A stretch of DNA of 64,000 bases from Novilysobacter selenitireducens (GCF_020026895.1 NZ_JAINZW010000001.1:124001-188000), one strand, 5' to 3'. Counted from the first letter of the stretch, positions 1 to 9,284 are shown. Numbers and translations are program-made. The notes: generated from the sequence alone by a model not told the origin.

Positions 1-42
1 CTCCTTCAATCGGCAGTGCCACCGCCGACCGCTCGACAACGC

Positions 43-579
43 TCACGCCAGTGCCCGCCACTCGCCGGGGTCCAGGCCCTCGAGCCGGTGCCCGCCGACC
101 GCGACGCGCACCAGCCGCAGCGTCGGCAGTCCGACGGCGGCCGTCATCCGGCGCACCTGCCGGTTGCGGCCTTCGGTAATCGTCAACGACAGCCAGGCGT
201 CCGGCACGGTCTTGCGGAACCGAACCGGCGGGTCGCGCGGCCACAGCGTCGGCGGCTCCAGCTGCGACACCTGCGCCGGCCGCGTCGGGCCGTCCTTCAA
301 CGCGACACCCTCGCGCAGCTGCGCCAGCTGGTCGGGTGACGGTTCGCCCTCCACCTGCACCCAGTAGGTCTTGGGCTGCTTGTGGCGCGGGTCGGTGAGC
401 CGATGCGCCAGCGCGCCGTCGTCGGTCAGCAGCAGCAGGCCTTCGCTGTCGTGGTCCAACCGGCCCGCGGCGTAGACGCCGGGTGGCAGCCCGAAGCCCG
501 CCAGCGTCGGGCGCGGCGGCAGGGAGCGGTCGGTGAACTGGCACAGCACGCCGAAGGGTTTGTTGAAGGCGATCAGCAC
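43..579 (-). CDS. rluE: RluE-like rRNA pseudouridine synthase
   Basis: RsuA/RluE-family pseudouridine synthase, expected to isomerise a uridine of 23S rRNA in the cytosol. The protein opens almost directly with the catalytic fold (IAFNKPFGVLCQFT) and has no S4 domain before it, which is the RluE arrangement. The motif GRLDHDSEGLLLLTDDG carries the expected catalytic Asp, and the later GRNRQVRRM motif is typical of the family. The reading frame is open up to 675, but that would overlap the divergent hemF start. I prefer the GTG at 579 because homology begins there, although I see no Shine-Dalgarno sequence before it. Family assignment is firm; the exact target base is inference. Confidence 0.8.
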   Translation of the reverse strand: MLIAFNKPFGVLCQFTDRSLPPRPTLAGFGLPPGVYAAGRLDHDSEGLLLLTDDGALAHRLTDPRHKQPKTYWVQVEGEPSPDQLAQLREGVALKDGPTRPAQVSQLEPPTLWPRDPPVRFRKTVPDAWLSLTITEGRNRQVRRMTAAVGLPTLRLVRVAVGGHRLEGLDPGEWRALA

Positions 580-642
580 GTCGGACGGCAGGAGGACGGG
601 CCGGCCACTGTAGCGGCTGCCGACCCGCGCGCAGGCCCCCAC

Positions 643-648
643 TACAAT
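643..648 (+). promoter_or_regulatory. Candidate -10 box of hemF, leaderless
   Basis: TACAAT lies seven nucleotides before the ATG of hemF at 656. If it is a -10 element, transcription would begin at or next to the start codon. No convincing -35 box or Shine-Dalgarno is visible. The same layout recurs before polA, uvrD, hemB and two other genes in this window. Confidence 0.4.
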
Positions 649-655
649 GCGCGCG

Positions 656-1600
656 ATGAGCACGCCCCCCGACACCGATTTCGACCGCGTCCGCGATTAC
701 CTCACCGGCCTGCAGGACCGCATCTGCGGCGCCATCGAAGCCGCGGATGGCCACGCGCGCTTCATCGAAGATGCGTGGACGCGGGCACCGGCGGCTGCCG
801 GCGGAAGCGGGCTGGCCGGTGGCGGCGGGCGCACCCGCATCCTTCGCGACGGCGCCGTTTTCGAGCAGGCCGGCATCGGCTTCTCCGACGTGTCCGGACA
901 TGCACTGCCGCCGGCGGCGACCGCGGCAAGGCCCGAACTGGTCGGGGCCTCGTGGCGCGCGGTCGGGGTCTCGCTCGTGTTCCATCCGCGCAACCCGTAC
1001 CTGCCGACGACGCACGCCAACGTCCGCCATTTCCGCGCCGTGCGTGACGGCGAGACCGTCGCCTGGTGGTTCGGCGGCGGCTTCGACCTGACGCCGTTCT
1101 ACCCGTTCGACGAGGACGTGCACCACTGGCACGCCACCGCGCGCGCGCTGTGCGAACCGTTCGGTGGCCAGGCGCGCTACGACGCGCACAAGCGCTGGTG
1201 CGACGAGTACTTCTTCCTCAAGCACCGCGACGAAACCCGCGGTGTCGGCGGCCTGTTCTTCGACGACCTGCACGACGACTTCGAGCGCGACTTCGCCTAC
1301 CAGCGTGCGGTCGGCGACGGCTTCCTCGATGCGTACCTGCCGATCGTCGAACGTCGCCGCGACACGCCATACGGCGATCGCGAGCGGCAGTTCCAGCTCT
1401 ACCGCCGCGGCCGCTATGTCGAGTTCAACCTGGTACTCGACCGGGGCACGCTGTTCGGGCTGCAGTCGGGCGGGCGCACCGAGTCGATCCTGATGAGCCT
1501 GCCGCCGCTGGTGCGGTGGGAGTACGGGTTCCAGCCCGAGCCCGGCAGCGACGAGGCGCGGCTGGCGGACTACCTGCGCCCGCGCGATTGGCTGCGTTGA
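656..1600 (+). CDS. hemF: Oxygen-dependent coproporphyrinogen III oxidase
   Basis: Catalyses the aerobic oxidative decarboxylation of coproporphyrinogen III to protoporphyrinogen IX in haem synthesis; soluble homodimer. The 314-residue length is usual for HemF. Family blocks are clear: the [14 protein letters not shown] stretch, [28 protein letters not shown] and [21 protein letters not shown], where the conserved His, Asp and Arg residues lie. An in-frame ATG at 647 is possible, but MSTPPDTDF at 656 gives the more usual N-terminus. Divergent from the pseudouridine synthase. Another haem gene, hemB, sits about 32 kb away, so there is no haem operon here. Confidence 0.95.
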   Translation: MSTPPDTDFDRVRDYLTGLQDRICGAIEAADGHARFIEDAWTRAPAAAGGSGLAGGGGRTRILRDGAVFEQAGIGFSDVSGHALPPAATAARPELVGASWRAVGVSLVFHPRNPYLPTTHANVRHFRAVRDGETVAWWFGGGFDLTPFYPFDEDVHHWHATARALCEPFGGQARYDAHKRWCDEYFFLKHRDETRGVGGLFFDDLHDDFERDFAYQRAVGDGFLDAYLPIVERRRDTPYGDRERQFQLYRRGRYVEFNLVLDRGTLFGLQSGGRTESILMSLPPLVRWEYGFQPEPGSDEARLADYLRPRDWLR

Positions 1601-1779
1601 ATCAGGGAGCCTAGGCCGGGAATAACCCTGGGTCAGTGGGCGAGCAGTTGCCTTATGCGACGAAGCATACGAGAAAGCGCGCAATACAAAAAACTCCTTA
1701 TATACCAGGAGCTCGAAGTGAATGTCGCTCGATCTTCCGGCGTTTCAAAAGTCGCACCTTTAAACCGCAGGTACTAATA

Positions 1780-2835
1780 ATGAAAGTTATTTCGAGTTAC
1801 TTGGGCGGCCTATACGCCAAAGGGCAAAAGACAGGCTTGTGCGTACTATGCAAGGTCGGCAGAGTAGAGGCTATAGGGGAGCAGGTTGTTGAAAATACCA
1901 ATGGACCCGATCAGCGACTAAATCTTCGAATCCAAATCTTTCTCGAGGATTGGATTGGAACTGACGAACAGTCGGCGACGATACGATGGTGCCAATGTTC
2001 GTCTTGTGGGTTTGCATACTATCTTCCGAGGCCGACCCCTGAGATGGTGTCAAGGAAGTATCAGCGTCTCAGCAGCAGCCCATTGAAGCAGCCGCCATTT
2101 CCGGGCCGCATCAAATATTCGTCCGAACCCTGGCATAAATTGAAGCACTACGATGTGTACACGGAGAGAGCTAAGGAACTTTTCCAGCTCCTTTCACCCT
2201 GGGTGTCTACGCGAACAAGAATAATGGACTTCGGGGGTGCGCAAGGAGCGATACTTGAGTATTTCGTCAGAGCGGGATTTGACTGCCATGTTGTAGATTA
2301 TGGTTGTCGTAAGCCCCTTCCTGGAATCTATTATCGTGGACCCGATTTGCAGGGCGTCGCAGAAGAATACGACCTAGCCATCTGCAATCATGTTCTGGAG
2401 CACGTAGCTGACCCCATAGGCGAATTGCTTAGTGTTCGCAAGGCGCTTAGCGAGAACGGCATCATTTTCGTTGAGGTGCCTCTTGAATTGTGGAACAAGC
2501 AGCACCCAAGGCCTCCGGAACCAGTAACACACATCAACTGGTTCTCGGTTCCTTCGTTGCGCTACTGTCTGAAAGCCGCTGGCTTCGATGTCTTGGACGT
2601 TCATTACTCGAGCTTCAGGACATATTCTGCCAAAAGGGGCTTGGCAGTCAGGGCGATCGCTCGGAAGTCGAAAGCACCCGGACGCAACGAGGCTGACCTG
2701 AGTCCAGATATTTCAGAACTCTTGCTGCTCAAGGAAATCCAAAGGGGAAAAGTGGGCGCTTTGATGGAAAATTTTGTTTCGCTTCCCCCGGACTGGGCAA
2801 CTCGGGCACAGAGCGGGGAGAAGGGCGACGAATAG
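1780..2835 (+). CDS. Zinc-ribbon class I SAM-dependent methyltransferase
   Basis: Probable methyltransferase of the type acting on sugars or secondary metabolites; substrate unknown. The N-terminus has a zinc-ribbon-like Cys pattern (CVLC near residue 25, then WCQCSSCGFAYYLPRP), followed by a Rossmann domain with motif I RIMDFGGAQGAILEYF and the later CNHVLEHVADP block usual for Methyltransf_23 proteins. The frame is open from 1636, but MKVISSYLGGLY at 1780 is a more natural start. Base composition is clearly less GC-rich and codon use is unlike its neighbours, so it was probably acquired. It stands alone between hemF and the polA region, with no transposase nearby. Confidence 0.75.
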   Translation: MKVISSYLGGLYAKGQKTGLCVLCKVGRVEAIGEQVVENTNGPDQRLNLRIQIFLEDWIGTDEQSATIRWCQCSSCGFAYYLPRPTPEMVSRKYQRLSSSPLKQPPFPGRIKYSSEPWHKLKHYDVYTERAKELFQLLSPWVSTRTRIMDFGGAQGAILEYFVRAGFDCHVVDYGCRKPLPGIYYRGPDLQGVAEEYDLAICNHVLEHVADPIGELLSVRKALSENGIIFVEVPLELWNKQHPRPPEPVTHINWFSVPSLRYCLKAAGFDVLDVHYSSFRTYSAKRGLAVRAIARKSKAPGRNEADLSPDISELLLLKEIQRGKVGALMENFVSLPPDWATRAQSGEKGDE

Positions 2836-3150
2836 TCGAAAGAACATGCAGGCGTCAAAGTGGCAATGTCATGATTTGATCGTCCATACCCGCTTGCCGC
2901 ACGACGCTCCAAAGCCGCCGGTCGCGGCCCACCCCGGATTTGGAGGACGTTGAGCTGCCAAGGATTCGTTCCCGCGCAAGCGATCACCCTTCCATTGGAC
3001 CTACTGGCTTGCCTGCACCCACCCAGCGGCTTTCGTCTGGCAGCGTGCGACCAGCCTCCCTTTCCAGGACGTCTGTGCTACGCGCCCATGCTCCCAGACC
3101 TCCTCGCGTCAGGGCATGAAATCGGGTGAGTCGAAGTGAGCGCGATAGGC
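2836..3150. other. Intergenic stretch with nothing recognised
   Basis: About 315 bases between the atypical methyltransferase and the 3' end of the candidate small RNA. No open frame in it has recognisable protein features and no clear hairpin terminator was found. It may be the remains of the event that brought in the methyltransferase gene. Confidence 0.4.
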
Positions 3151-3188
3151 AATAAAAAGCCCCGCAGGCAGGGGGGGCCGGCGGGGCT
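3151..3188 (-). terminator. Rho-independent terminator of the sX13-like RNA
   Basis: Perfect 8-bp stem (3158-3165 with 3181-3188) followed on the minus strand by TTTTTATT. It would end the small RNA and could also stop readthrough from polA. Confidence 0.8.
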
Positions 3189-3276
3189 GGTGGAGCGGGA
3201 CCTGGGGAGGGGTCTTCGCTCCTGGGGATCACTCCAGGGGAGGGAGAGATCTGCGACAGGCGTTGCACCTGTCGCG
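3151..3276 (-). ncRNA. sX13-like C-rich small RNA next to polA
   Basis: Read on the minus strand, the segment folds into a series of hairpins. First is a perfect 5' stem GCGACAGG/CCTGTCGC (3253-3275) with a 7-nt loop. Next is CCTGG/CCAGG with a loop ending in CC, then a GAGCG/CGCTC stem enclosing GACC-CCTCCCCA-GGTC, whose loop is C-rich. Last is an AGCCCCGC/GCGGGGCT terminator followed by TTTTTATT. Known background: the Xanthomonas sRNA sX13 is about 115 nt, has C-rich loops that pair with G-rich mRNA leaders, and is encoded beside polA. Layout, length and position all fit. A TATAG-like -10 box lies just upstream (about 3277-3285). Identity as sX13 is inference from structure and location. 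Confidence 0.72.
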
Positions 3277-3401
3277 AGCTATATGACCACTTCGGACATG
3301 GATGGTTCGTGAAGATCCGGGTTAAATTTTCGAAGAATTCAGGACGGATTCATTCAGCCAACTTCGGCAAACGTGCCGTTAACAATTCGGTGAAAGCGGT
3401 T

Positions 3402-6203
3402 TCAGTGGGCTTCCTCCCAATTGGCCCCGATCCCGCTGTCGACGACGAGCGGTACGTGAAGGTCGGCGGCCGCCGACATGCGGTCGGTGACCTCGGGCAA
3501 CAGGGTGTCGACGAACCCGGCGTCGACTTCGAACACCAGTTCGTCGTGTACCTGCAGGATCATCAGGGCGCGGTCCCGGTAGCCGGCCAGCCAGCCATCA
3601 ATGTCGATCATGGCGCGCTTGATGATGTCGGCCGCGGTGCCCTGCATCGGTGCGTTGATCGCGGCGCGTTCGGCGCCCGCGCGCAGGCCCTGGTTGCGGG
3701 CGTGGATGTTGTCCAGGTACAGGCGGCGACCAAACACGGTTTCGACGTAGCCGCGTTCGCGCGCCTTCTCGCGGGTGTGGTCCATGAACTCGCGCACGCC
3801 CGGGTAGCGGTTGAAGTACAGCGCGATGTAGTCCTGTGCCTCGCCACGGCCGACGCCCAGCTGCTTGGCCAGGCCGAACGCGCTCATGCCATACATCAGG
3901 CCGAAGTTGATCGCCTTGGCGGCGCGGCGCTCGCCGGGCTCCACGGTGTCGAGCGTCTTGCCGAACACTTCCGCGGCCGTCGCCTTGTGGATGTCGGCCC
4001 CGGAGGCGAATGCCTGCACCAGCCCGGGGTCGCCCGAAAGGTGCGCCATGATCCGTAGTTCGATCTGCGAGTAGTCGCAGGCCACGATCCGCCGGCCCTC
4101 GGGCGCGACGAACGCGGTACGGATGCGGCGGCCATCTTCGGTGCGGATCGGGATGTTCTGCAGGTTCGGGTCGCTGGACGCCAGCCGACCGGTCGCCGCG
4201 CCCGCCTGGTGGTAGCTGGTGTGCACGCGGCCGGTGTGCGGGTTGACCATTTCCGGCAGCTTGTCGGTGTAGGTGCTGCGCAGCTTGGTGAGCCCGCGGT
4301 ACTCGAGGATCACGCGCGGCAGCTCGTGCTGGTCGGCGATGGCCTCCAGCGCTTCTTCGTTGGTCGACGGCTGGCCCTTGGGCGTCTTCACCAATGCCGG
4401 CAGGCCCAGTTCTTCGAACAGCAGCGCGCACAGCTGCTTGGGTGAGTCCAGGTTGAAGTCGCGTCCGGCCAGCGCGGTCGCGCGCTGCTTGGCATCGAGC
4501 ATGCGCTTGCCCAGGTCGGCTGACTGGCGGCGCAGCTCGGCCGAATCCAGCATCACGCCGTTGGCTTCGACCCGCGCGAGCACCGGCACCAGTGGCATTT
4601 CGATCTCGCGGTACACGCGCTCCAGTGCCGGTTCGGCCGCCAGCTTCGGCGACAGCGCGCGGTGCAGCCGCAGCGTCACGTCCGCGTCCTCGGCCGCATA
4701 GCGGGTGGCATCGTCGAGCGCCACCTGGTCGAAGGTGATCGCCTTGGCACCCTTGCCGGCGACGTCGCTGTACTTGACGGTGGTGTAGCCGAGGTAGCGC
4801 AGCGCCAGCGAGTCCATGTCGTGGCGCGTCGCGGTGGCGTTGAGCACGAAGCTCTCCAGCATCGTGTCGTGCGCGTAGCCGTCGACCTCGACGCCGTGCC
4901 GGCGCAGCACGTGCAGGTCGTACTTGCCGTGCTGGCCGACCTTGGCGATCGACGCATCCTCCATCACCGGGCGCAGCTGCGCGAGCACCGCATCGCGATC
5001 CAGCTGCGCGGGGGCGCCGGGGTAGTGGTGGGCCAGCGGGATATAGCAGGCACGGCCGGGTTCGACCGCGAAGCTCAGGCCAACGAGGTTGGCGCGCATC
5101 GGGTCGAGCGAATCGGTTTCGCAGTCGAACGCGAACAGCGCGGCCCCGCGCAGGCGCTGCAGCCACGCGTCGAGCTGCGACTGGGTCAGCACGGTCTCGT
5201 ATTCGCCCGGCGCCGACAGCGCGGGGTCGACATCGTCCGCAGCCGGCGGGGCGGCGCGCAGGTAGCCGGCGGCGGTGTTGCGCACGCCGGCGCGGTCCTG
5301 CGCGGCGTCTGCCGCCGCCGCACCGCCACCGCCTTCCAGGTCACGTAGCGCCTGCTTGAAGCCGTACCGCGCATACAAATCGCGCAGCGCGTCGGCATCG
5401 CGCTCGCGCAGCGCCAGCTGGTCGGGCGCGCACGGCAGGTCGAGATCCACGCGGATGGTGGTCAGGTCGCGGTTGAGCGGCAGGCGGTGCAGCACCGCGC
5501 GCAGGTTCTCGCCGATCTTGCCCTTGATGCCATCGGCAGCGGCCATCACGCCGTCCAGCGTGCCGTGTTCGGCCAGCCACTTGGCCGCGGTCTTGGGGCC
5601 GCACTTGTCGACGCCGGGAATGTTGTCGACCTTGTCGCCCATCAGCGCGAGGAAGTCGACGATCTGGTCGGCGCGCACGCCGAACTTGTCCATCACCGCC
5701 GCGTCGCTGTCGATACGGCTGCCGCTCATGGTATTGACCAGCGCGATGCCGGCGCGGCCCGCACCTGACGGGTCCGTCGCATCGCGCACCAGCTGCGCCA
5801 TGTCCTTGTCGCCGGTCGACACGGTGACGTCGATGCCGCTATCGGCCGCGCGCACCGCCAGCGTGCCGATCACGTCGTCGGCTTCCACCCCGTCGATGCG
5901 CAGGATGTCGATGCCCAGCGCCTGCACGATCTCGCACATCGGCTGCACCTGCGCGCGCAGCTCGTCCGGCATCGGCGGGCGGTTGGCCTTGTACTGCGGG
6001 TCCAGGTCGTCGCGGAACGTCTTGCCCGGCGCATCCACCACGAACGCCACGTAGTCGGGCTTCTCGTTGAGCGTGGCGCGCAGCATGTTGACCACGCCGA
6101 ACAGCGCACCGGTGGGTTCGCCGGAGTCGTTGGTCAGCGGCGGCAGGGCATGGAAGGCGCGGTAGAGGTAGCTGGAACCGTCGATCAGCACGAGTCGTTT
6201 CAT
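3402..6203 (-). CDS. polA: DNA polymerase I
   Basis: Full-length 933-residue DNA polymerase I used in Okazaki-fragment processing and excision repair. An N-terminal 5'-3' nuclease domain begins MKRLVLIDGSSYLYRAFHALP. A 3'-5' exonuclease domain has an intact DxE motif (FDCETDSLD, near residue 360), so proofreading should be active. The polymerase domain carries motif A DYSQIELRIMAHLSGD, motif B around RRAAKAINFGLMYG and motif C QVHDELVFEV near residue 886. Start is the ATG at 6203, six nucleotides after a TAGAAT box and without an obvious Shine-Dalgarno. The sX13-like RNA lies just downstream on the same strand. Confidence 0.97.
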   Translation of the reverse strand: MKRLVLIDGSSYLYRAFHALPPLTNDSGEPTGALFGVVNMLRATLNEKPDYVAFVVDAPGKTFRDDLDPQYKANRPPMPDELRAQVQPMCEIVQALGIDILRIDGVEADDVIGTLAVRAADSGIDVTVSTGDKDMAQLVRDATDPSGAGRAGIALVNTMSGSRIDSDAAVMDKFGVRADQIVDFLALMGDKVDNIPGVDKCGPKTAAKWLAEHGTLDGVMAAADGIKGKIGENLRAVLHRLPLNRDLTTIRVDLDLPCAPDQLALRERDADALRDLYARYGFKQALRDLEGGGGAAAADAAQDRAGVRNTAAGYLRAAPPAADDVDPALSAPGEYETVLTQSQLDAWLQRLRGAALFAFDCETDSLDPMRANLVGLSFAVEPGRACYIPLAHHYPGAPAQLDRDAVLAQLRPVMEDASIAKVGQHGKYDLHVLRRHGVEVDGYAHDTMLESFVLNATATRHDMDSLALRYLGYTTVKYSDVAGKGAKAITFDQVALDDATRYAAEDADVTLRLHRALSPKLAAEPALERVYREIEMPLVPVLARVEANGVMLDSAELRRQSADLGKRMLDAKQRATALAGRDFNLDSPKQLCALLFEELGLPALVKTPKGQPSTNEEALEAIADQHELPRVILEYRGLTKLRSTYTDKLPEMVNPHTGRVHTSYHQAGAATGRLASSDPNLQNIPIRTEDGRRIRTAFVAPEGRRIVACDYSQIELRIMAHLSGDPGLVQAFASGADIHKATAAEVFGKTLDTVEPGERRAAKAINFGLMYGMSAFGLAKQLGVGRGEAQDYIALYFNRYPGVREFMDHTREKARERGYVETVFGRRLYLDNIHARNQGLRAGAERAAINAPMQGTAADIIKRAMIDIDGWLAGYRDRALMILQVHDELVFEVDAGFVDTLLPEVTDRMSAAADLHVPLVVDSGIGANWEEAH

Positions 6204-6209
6204 CCGGCG

Positions 6210-6215
6210 ATTCTA
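6210..6215 (-). promoter_or_regulatory. Candidate leaderless -10 box of polA
   Basis: TAGAAT on the minus strand, six nucleotides before the polA ATG at 6203. The spacing places the transcription start at the start codon. No clear -35 box is seen. Confidence 0.45.
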
Positions 6216-6287
6216 CGCCGCGGCGCCCCGGCCACCGCCCCGCAGCGGCGGCGTATCCTGTCAGCCACGCCACCGTGGAGACCCGCC

Positions 6288-6575
6288 ATGCGCCTCGCCT
6301 TCGCCCCGTTGCTCCTGCTGCTGTCGGCCTGCGCCACGATGGGCGCCAGCGACCCCACCGCCGGCCTGGAGGATGCCGACATCACCCGGCGCACGCTCGA
6401 TGGCGGCGACGTGGTCGAGGAGTACCGCATCGCCGGCCAGCTGCGCGTGGTCAAGGTCGTTCCGCTGCGCGGCCCGACCTACTACCTGGTCGACAGCAAC
6501 GGCGACGGCACGCTCGACAGCAGCGAGGGCGAGGGGCCGATCTCGCCGGTGCAGTACAAGCTGTTCGAGTGGTGA
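6288..6575 (+). CDS. Small DUF2782-like lipoprotein
   Basis: A 95-residue protein with a lipoprotein signal peptide: a hydrophobic run followed by the lipobox LSAC, so Cys at about residue 13 should be lipidated. The mature part (TRRTLDGGDVVEEYRIAGQL, then VVPLRGPTYYLVDSNGDG) resembles the DUF2782 family, which is common next to polA in Xanthomonas relatives. The SNGDGTLDSSEGE stretch resembles a calcium-binding loop, but I infer no function from it. Start is the ATG at 6288. The stop overlaps the GTG start of the next gene, so the two are probably translated together. Confidence 0.75.
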   Translation: MRLAFAPLLLLLSACATMGASDPTAGLEDADITRRTLDGGDVVEEYRIAGQLRVVKVVPLRGPTYYLVDSNGDGTLDSSEGEGPISPVQYKLFEW

Positions 6576-7015
6576 CGCCCGTGGCCGATGCATCGATCCG
6601 GCCGGCCGACGACGAGGCGACGTTGCGCGCGGCGTGGCCGGTGGTCGCACAGCTGCGCCCGCACCTGGACGAGGATGGCTTCGTCGCCCAGGCACTGCGG
6701 CAGATGCAGGGCGGCTTCCGCGCGACGGTGCGCGTGGATGGCGATGGCATCGTGCGTGCGTTCGCCGGCTGGCGCGTACTGGAGATGCTGGCCACCGGTC
6801 GCCAGCTGTACGTCGACGACCTGGTCACCGACGCCCGCGCGCGCAGCGCCGGCCACGGCAAGGCGCTGCTGGACTGGCTGAAGGACGAAGCGCGCCGCCA
6901 GGGCTGCGTGCGCCTGCAGCTGGACTCGGGCACCCACCGTCAGGACGCGCATGCCTTCTACCTGCGCGAGCGGCTGCGCATCGAGGCGTTCCATTTCGGG
7001 GTCGCGCTGGACTGA
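6572..7015 (+). CDS. GNAT-family N-acetyltransferase
   Basis: Predicted acetyl-CoA-dependent N-acetyltransferase of unknown substrate, about 147 residues. The core is LYVDDLVTDARARSAGHGKALLDWLKDEARRQGC, with a degenerate acetyl-CoA loop (R-x-x-G-H-G-K), followed by LQLDSGTHRQDAHAFYLRERLR, both standard GNAT blocks. Several GTG codons are possible starts; the one at 6572 overlaps the preceding TGA as GTGA, which suggests translational coupling to the lipoprotein gene. Confidence 0.78.
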   Translation: MTPVADASIRPADDEATLRAAWPVVAQLRPHLDEDGFVAQALRQMQGGFRATVRVDGDGIVRAFAGWRVLEMLATGRQLYVDDLVTDARARSAGHGKALLDWLKDEARRQGCVRLQLDSGTHRQDAHAFYLRERLRIEAFHFGVALD

Positions 7016-7048
7016 CACACGCCGGAGTGAGTCTCCGGCATGCGGTGA

Positions 7049-7071
7049 TCGCGGCTGAAGCCGCTCCTACA
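7049..7071 (-). repeat. Single copy of the AGGAGCGGCTTCAGCCGC repeat
   Basis: One inverted copy of the dispersed 23-nt hairpin repeat in the gap between the GNAT and uvrD genes. The internal palindrome GCGGCTTCAGCCGC can form a stem in either strand. Confidence 0.8.
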
Positions 7072-7088
7072 GGCGAGCGACGCTTGCG

Positions 7089-9278
7089 CTAAGCCGGCTG
7101 CAGGTTCGCGTAGGCCAGCACCAGCCACTTGCTGCCGGCGTCGTCGAAGTTGACCTGCACGCGTGCGTGCGCGCCGCTGCCTTCCACGTCGGTGACCGTG
7201 CCGGTGCCGAACGTGGCGTGGCGCACCTGCGCGCCCAGCTGCACCGCCGGCGTTTCGATCGCGGCGTGGCCGTAGTCGCGGCGCGGGCGCGCGGGGAATG
7301 CGGGGCGCGACACCTGCACCTTGGGCCGCACCTCGTGCAGCAGCGCAGGCGGGATCTCGCGCAGGAAGCGCGAGGGGATGCCGTACATGTCCTGGCCGTG
7401 GATGCGGCGTGCCTCGGCGTAGCTCAGCACCAGCTTCTCGCGGGCGCGGGTGATGCCGACGTACGCCAGCCGGCGCTCCTCCTCCAGCCGGCCCGATTCC
7501 TCCACCGACTTCTGGTTGGGGAACAGGCCCTCTTCCAGTCCGGCCAGGAACACCAGCGGGAATTCCAGGCCCTTGGCGCTGTGCAGCGTCATCAGCTGCA
7601 CGCCGTCCTCGCCGGCCTGGGCCTGGCCCTCGCCGGCCTCCAGCGCCGCGTAGCTGAGGAACGCCACCAGCTCCGGCATGGTGTCGGCGTCCTCGTCCTC
7701 CTCGCTGCGCGAGAAGCGCGAGGCGACCGACACGAGCTCGTCCAGGTTGTCGGTGCGCGATTCGGAATCCAGCCCGCCGCGGCTCTCCTTCGACCAGTGC
7801 TCGCGCAGGCCCGAGCGCGCCAGCACGTGGTCGACCTTCTCCGGCAGCGTCATCGGCGCGAACTCGGACTCGAGGTCGTCGATCAGCGCCGCGAACCCGG
7901 CCAGTGCATTGCGCGCGCGCGCCGCCAGCGTCGCTTCGCCGGCCACGCGCCGCGCCGCCTCGGCCAGGGCGACGCCGTCGACACGCGCGCGCCGGCGCAC
8001 CTCGTCCAGGGTGCGCTCGCCGATGCCGCGCGTGGGCGTGTTCACCGCGCGCTCGAACGCCGCGTCGTCATTGCGGTTGGCCACCAGCCGCAGGTAGGCC
8101 AGCGTGTCCTTGATCTCGGCACGCTCGAAGAAGCGCTGGCCGCCGTACACGCGGTAGGGCACCTGCTCGCCCAGCAACGCCTCTTCGAAAGCGCGCGACT
8201 GCGCATTGCTGCGGTAGAGGATGGCGACCTCGCCGAAGCTGCCGCCGTCGCGCACCCACTGGCGCAGCCGCTCCACCACGAAGCGCGCTTCGTCGATCTC
8301 GTTGTAGGCCGCGTACAGGTCGATCGGGTCGCCGCTGCCGCTGTCGGTCCACAGCTTCTTGCCGAGGCGGTCGGGGTTGTGGGCGATCACCGCGTTGGCG
8401 GCGTCGAGGATGTTGGCGGAGGAGCGGTAGTTCTGTTCCAGCTTGATGGTGCTGGCGCCGTCGAAGTCCTTCAGGAAGCGCTGCACGTTCTCGACCTTGG
8501 CGCCGCGCCAGCCGTAGATCGACTGGTCGTCGTCGCCGACCACGAACACCTGCCCCGTGTCGCCGGCCAATACGCGCACGAACGCGTACTGGATGGCGTT
8601 GGTGTCCTGGAATTCGTCGACCAGCAGCTGGCCGAAGCGGTGGCGGTAGTGCGCCAGCAGCGCGGGGTTGTCGCGCAGCAACTCGTGCGCGCGCAGCAGC
8701 AGCTCGGCGAAATCGACCAGCCCGGCGCGCTCGCAGCGCTCCTGGTAGGCGGCGTAGCAGCGACGCATGACGTCAGTCCACTGGTCGCCGGGCTCGGGCT
8801 GCAGGTGCTCGGGGCGACGGCCCTCGTCCTTCTGCGCGTTGATCCACCACGCGATCTGCCGCGGCGGGAAGCGGCTGTCGTCGAGCTCCAGCGCCTGCAC
8901 CACGCGCTTGACCAGCCGCAGCTGGTCGTCGGAATCCAGCACCTGGAAGCCCTCGGGCAGCTTCGCCTCCTGCCAATGCAGGCGCAGCAGCCGGTGGGCG
9001 AGGCCGTGGAACGTGCCGATCCACATGCCGCGCGTGCCGCCGCGCAGCTGCGCGTCCACGCGCTGGCGCATCTCGGCCGCGGCCTTGTTGGTGAATGTGA
9101 CGGCGAGGATGCCGTGCGCCGGCACGCCGACCACTTCATGCAGCCAGGCGATGCGGTGGGTGAGCACGCGGGTCTTGCCGGACCCGGCGCCGGCGAGCAC
9201 CAGGTAGTGGCCGGGAGGCGCGCTGACGGCCTCGCGCTGGGCCGGGTTCAGGCCGTCGAGCAGGTGGGAAACATCCAT
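7089..9278 (-). CDS. uvrD: DNA helicase II (UvrD)
   Basis: A 729-residue superfamily 1A 3'-5' helicase for mismatch and nucleotide-excision repair. The Walker A motif LAGAGSGKTRVL is near residue 30. Further motifs are LLVDEFQDTNAIQ (motif II), VVGDDDQSIYGWRGA (III), LEQNYRSS (IV), LMTLHSAKGLEFPLVFLAGLEEGLFP (V) and EEERRLAYVGITRAREKL (VI). The C-terminus keeps the Tudor-like tail of UvrD/PcrA (GAQVRHATFGTGTV). Start is the ATG at 9278, six nucleotides after a TAGAAT box. Confidence 0.96.
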   Translation of the reverse strand: MDVSHLLDGLNPAQREAVSAPPGHYLVLAGAGSGKTRVLTHRIAWLHEVVGVPAHGILAVTFTNKAAAEMRQRVDAQLRGGTRGMWIGTFHGLAHRLLRLHWQEAKLPEGFQVLDSDDQLRLVKRVVQALELDDSRFPPRQIAWWINAQKDEGRRPEHLQPEPGDQWTDVMRRCYAAYQERCERAGLVDFAELLLRAHELLRDNPALLAHYRHRFGQLLVDEFQDTNAIQYAFVRVLAGDTGQVFVVGDDDQSIYGWRGAKVENVQRFLKDFDGASTIKLEQNYRSSANILDAANAVIAHNPDRLGKKLWTDSGSGDPIDLYAAYNEIDEARFVVERLRQWVRDGGSFGEVAILYRSNAQSRAFEEALLGEQVPYRVYGGQRFFERAEIKDTLAYLRLVANRNDDAAFERAVNTPTRGIGERTLDEVRRRARVDGVALAEAARRVAGEATLAARARNALAGFAALIDDLESEFAPMTLPEKVDHVLARSGLREHWSKESRGGLDSESRTDNLDELVSVASRFSRSEEDEDADTMPELVAFLSYAALEAGEGQAQAGEDGVQLMTLHSAKGLEFPLVFLAGLEEGLFPNQKSVEESGRLEEERRLAYVGITRAREKLVLSYAEARRIHGQDMYGIPSRFLREIPPALLHEVRPKVQVSRPAFPARPRRDYGHAAIETPAVQLGAQVRHATFGTGTVTDVEGSGAHARVQVNFDDAGSKWLVLAYANLQPA

Positions 9279-9284
9279 CGCGCC

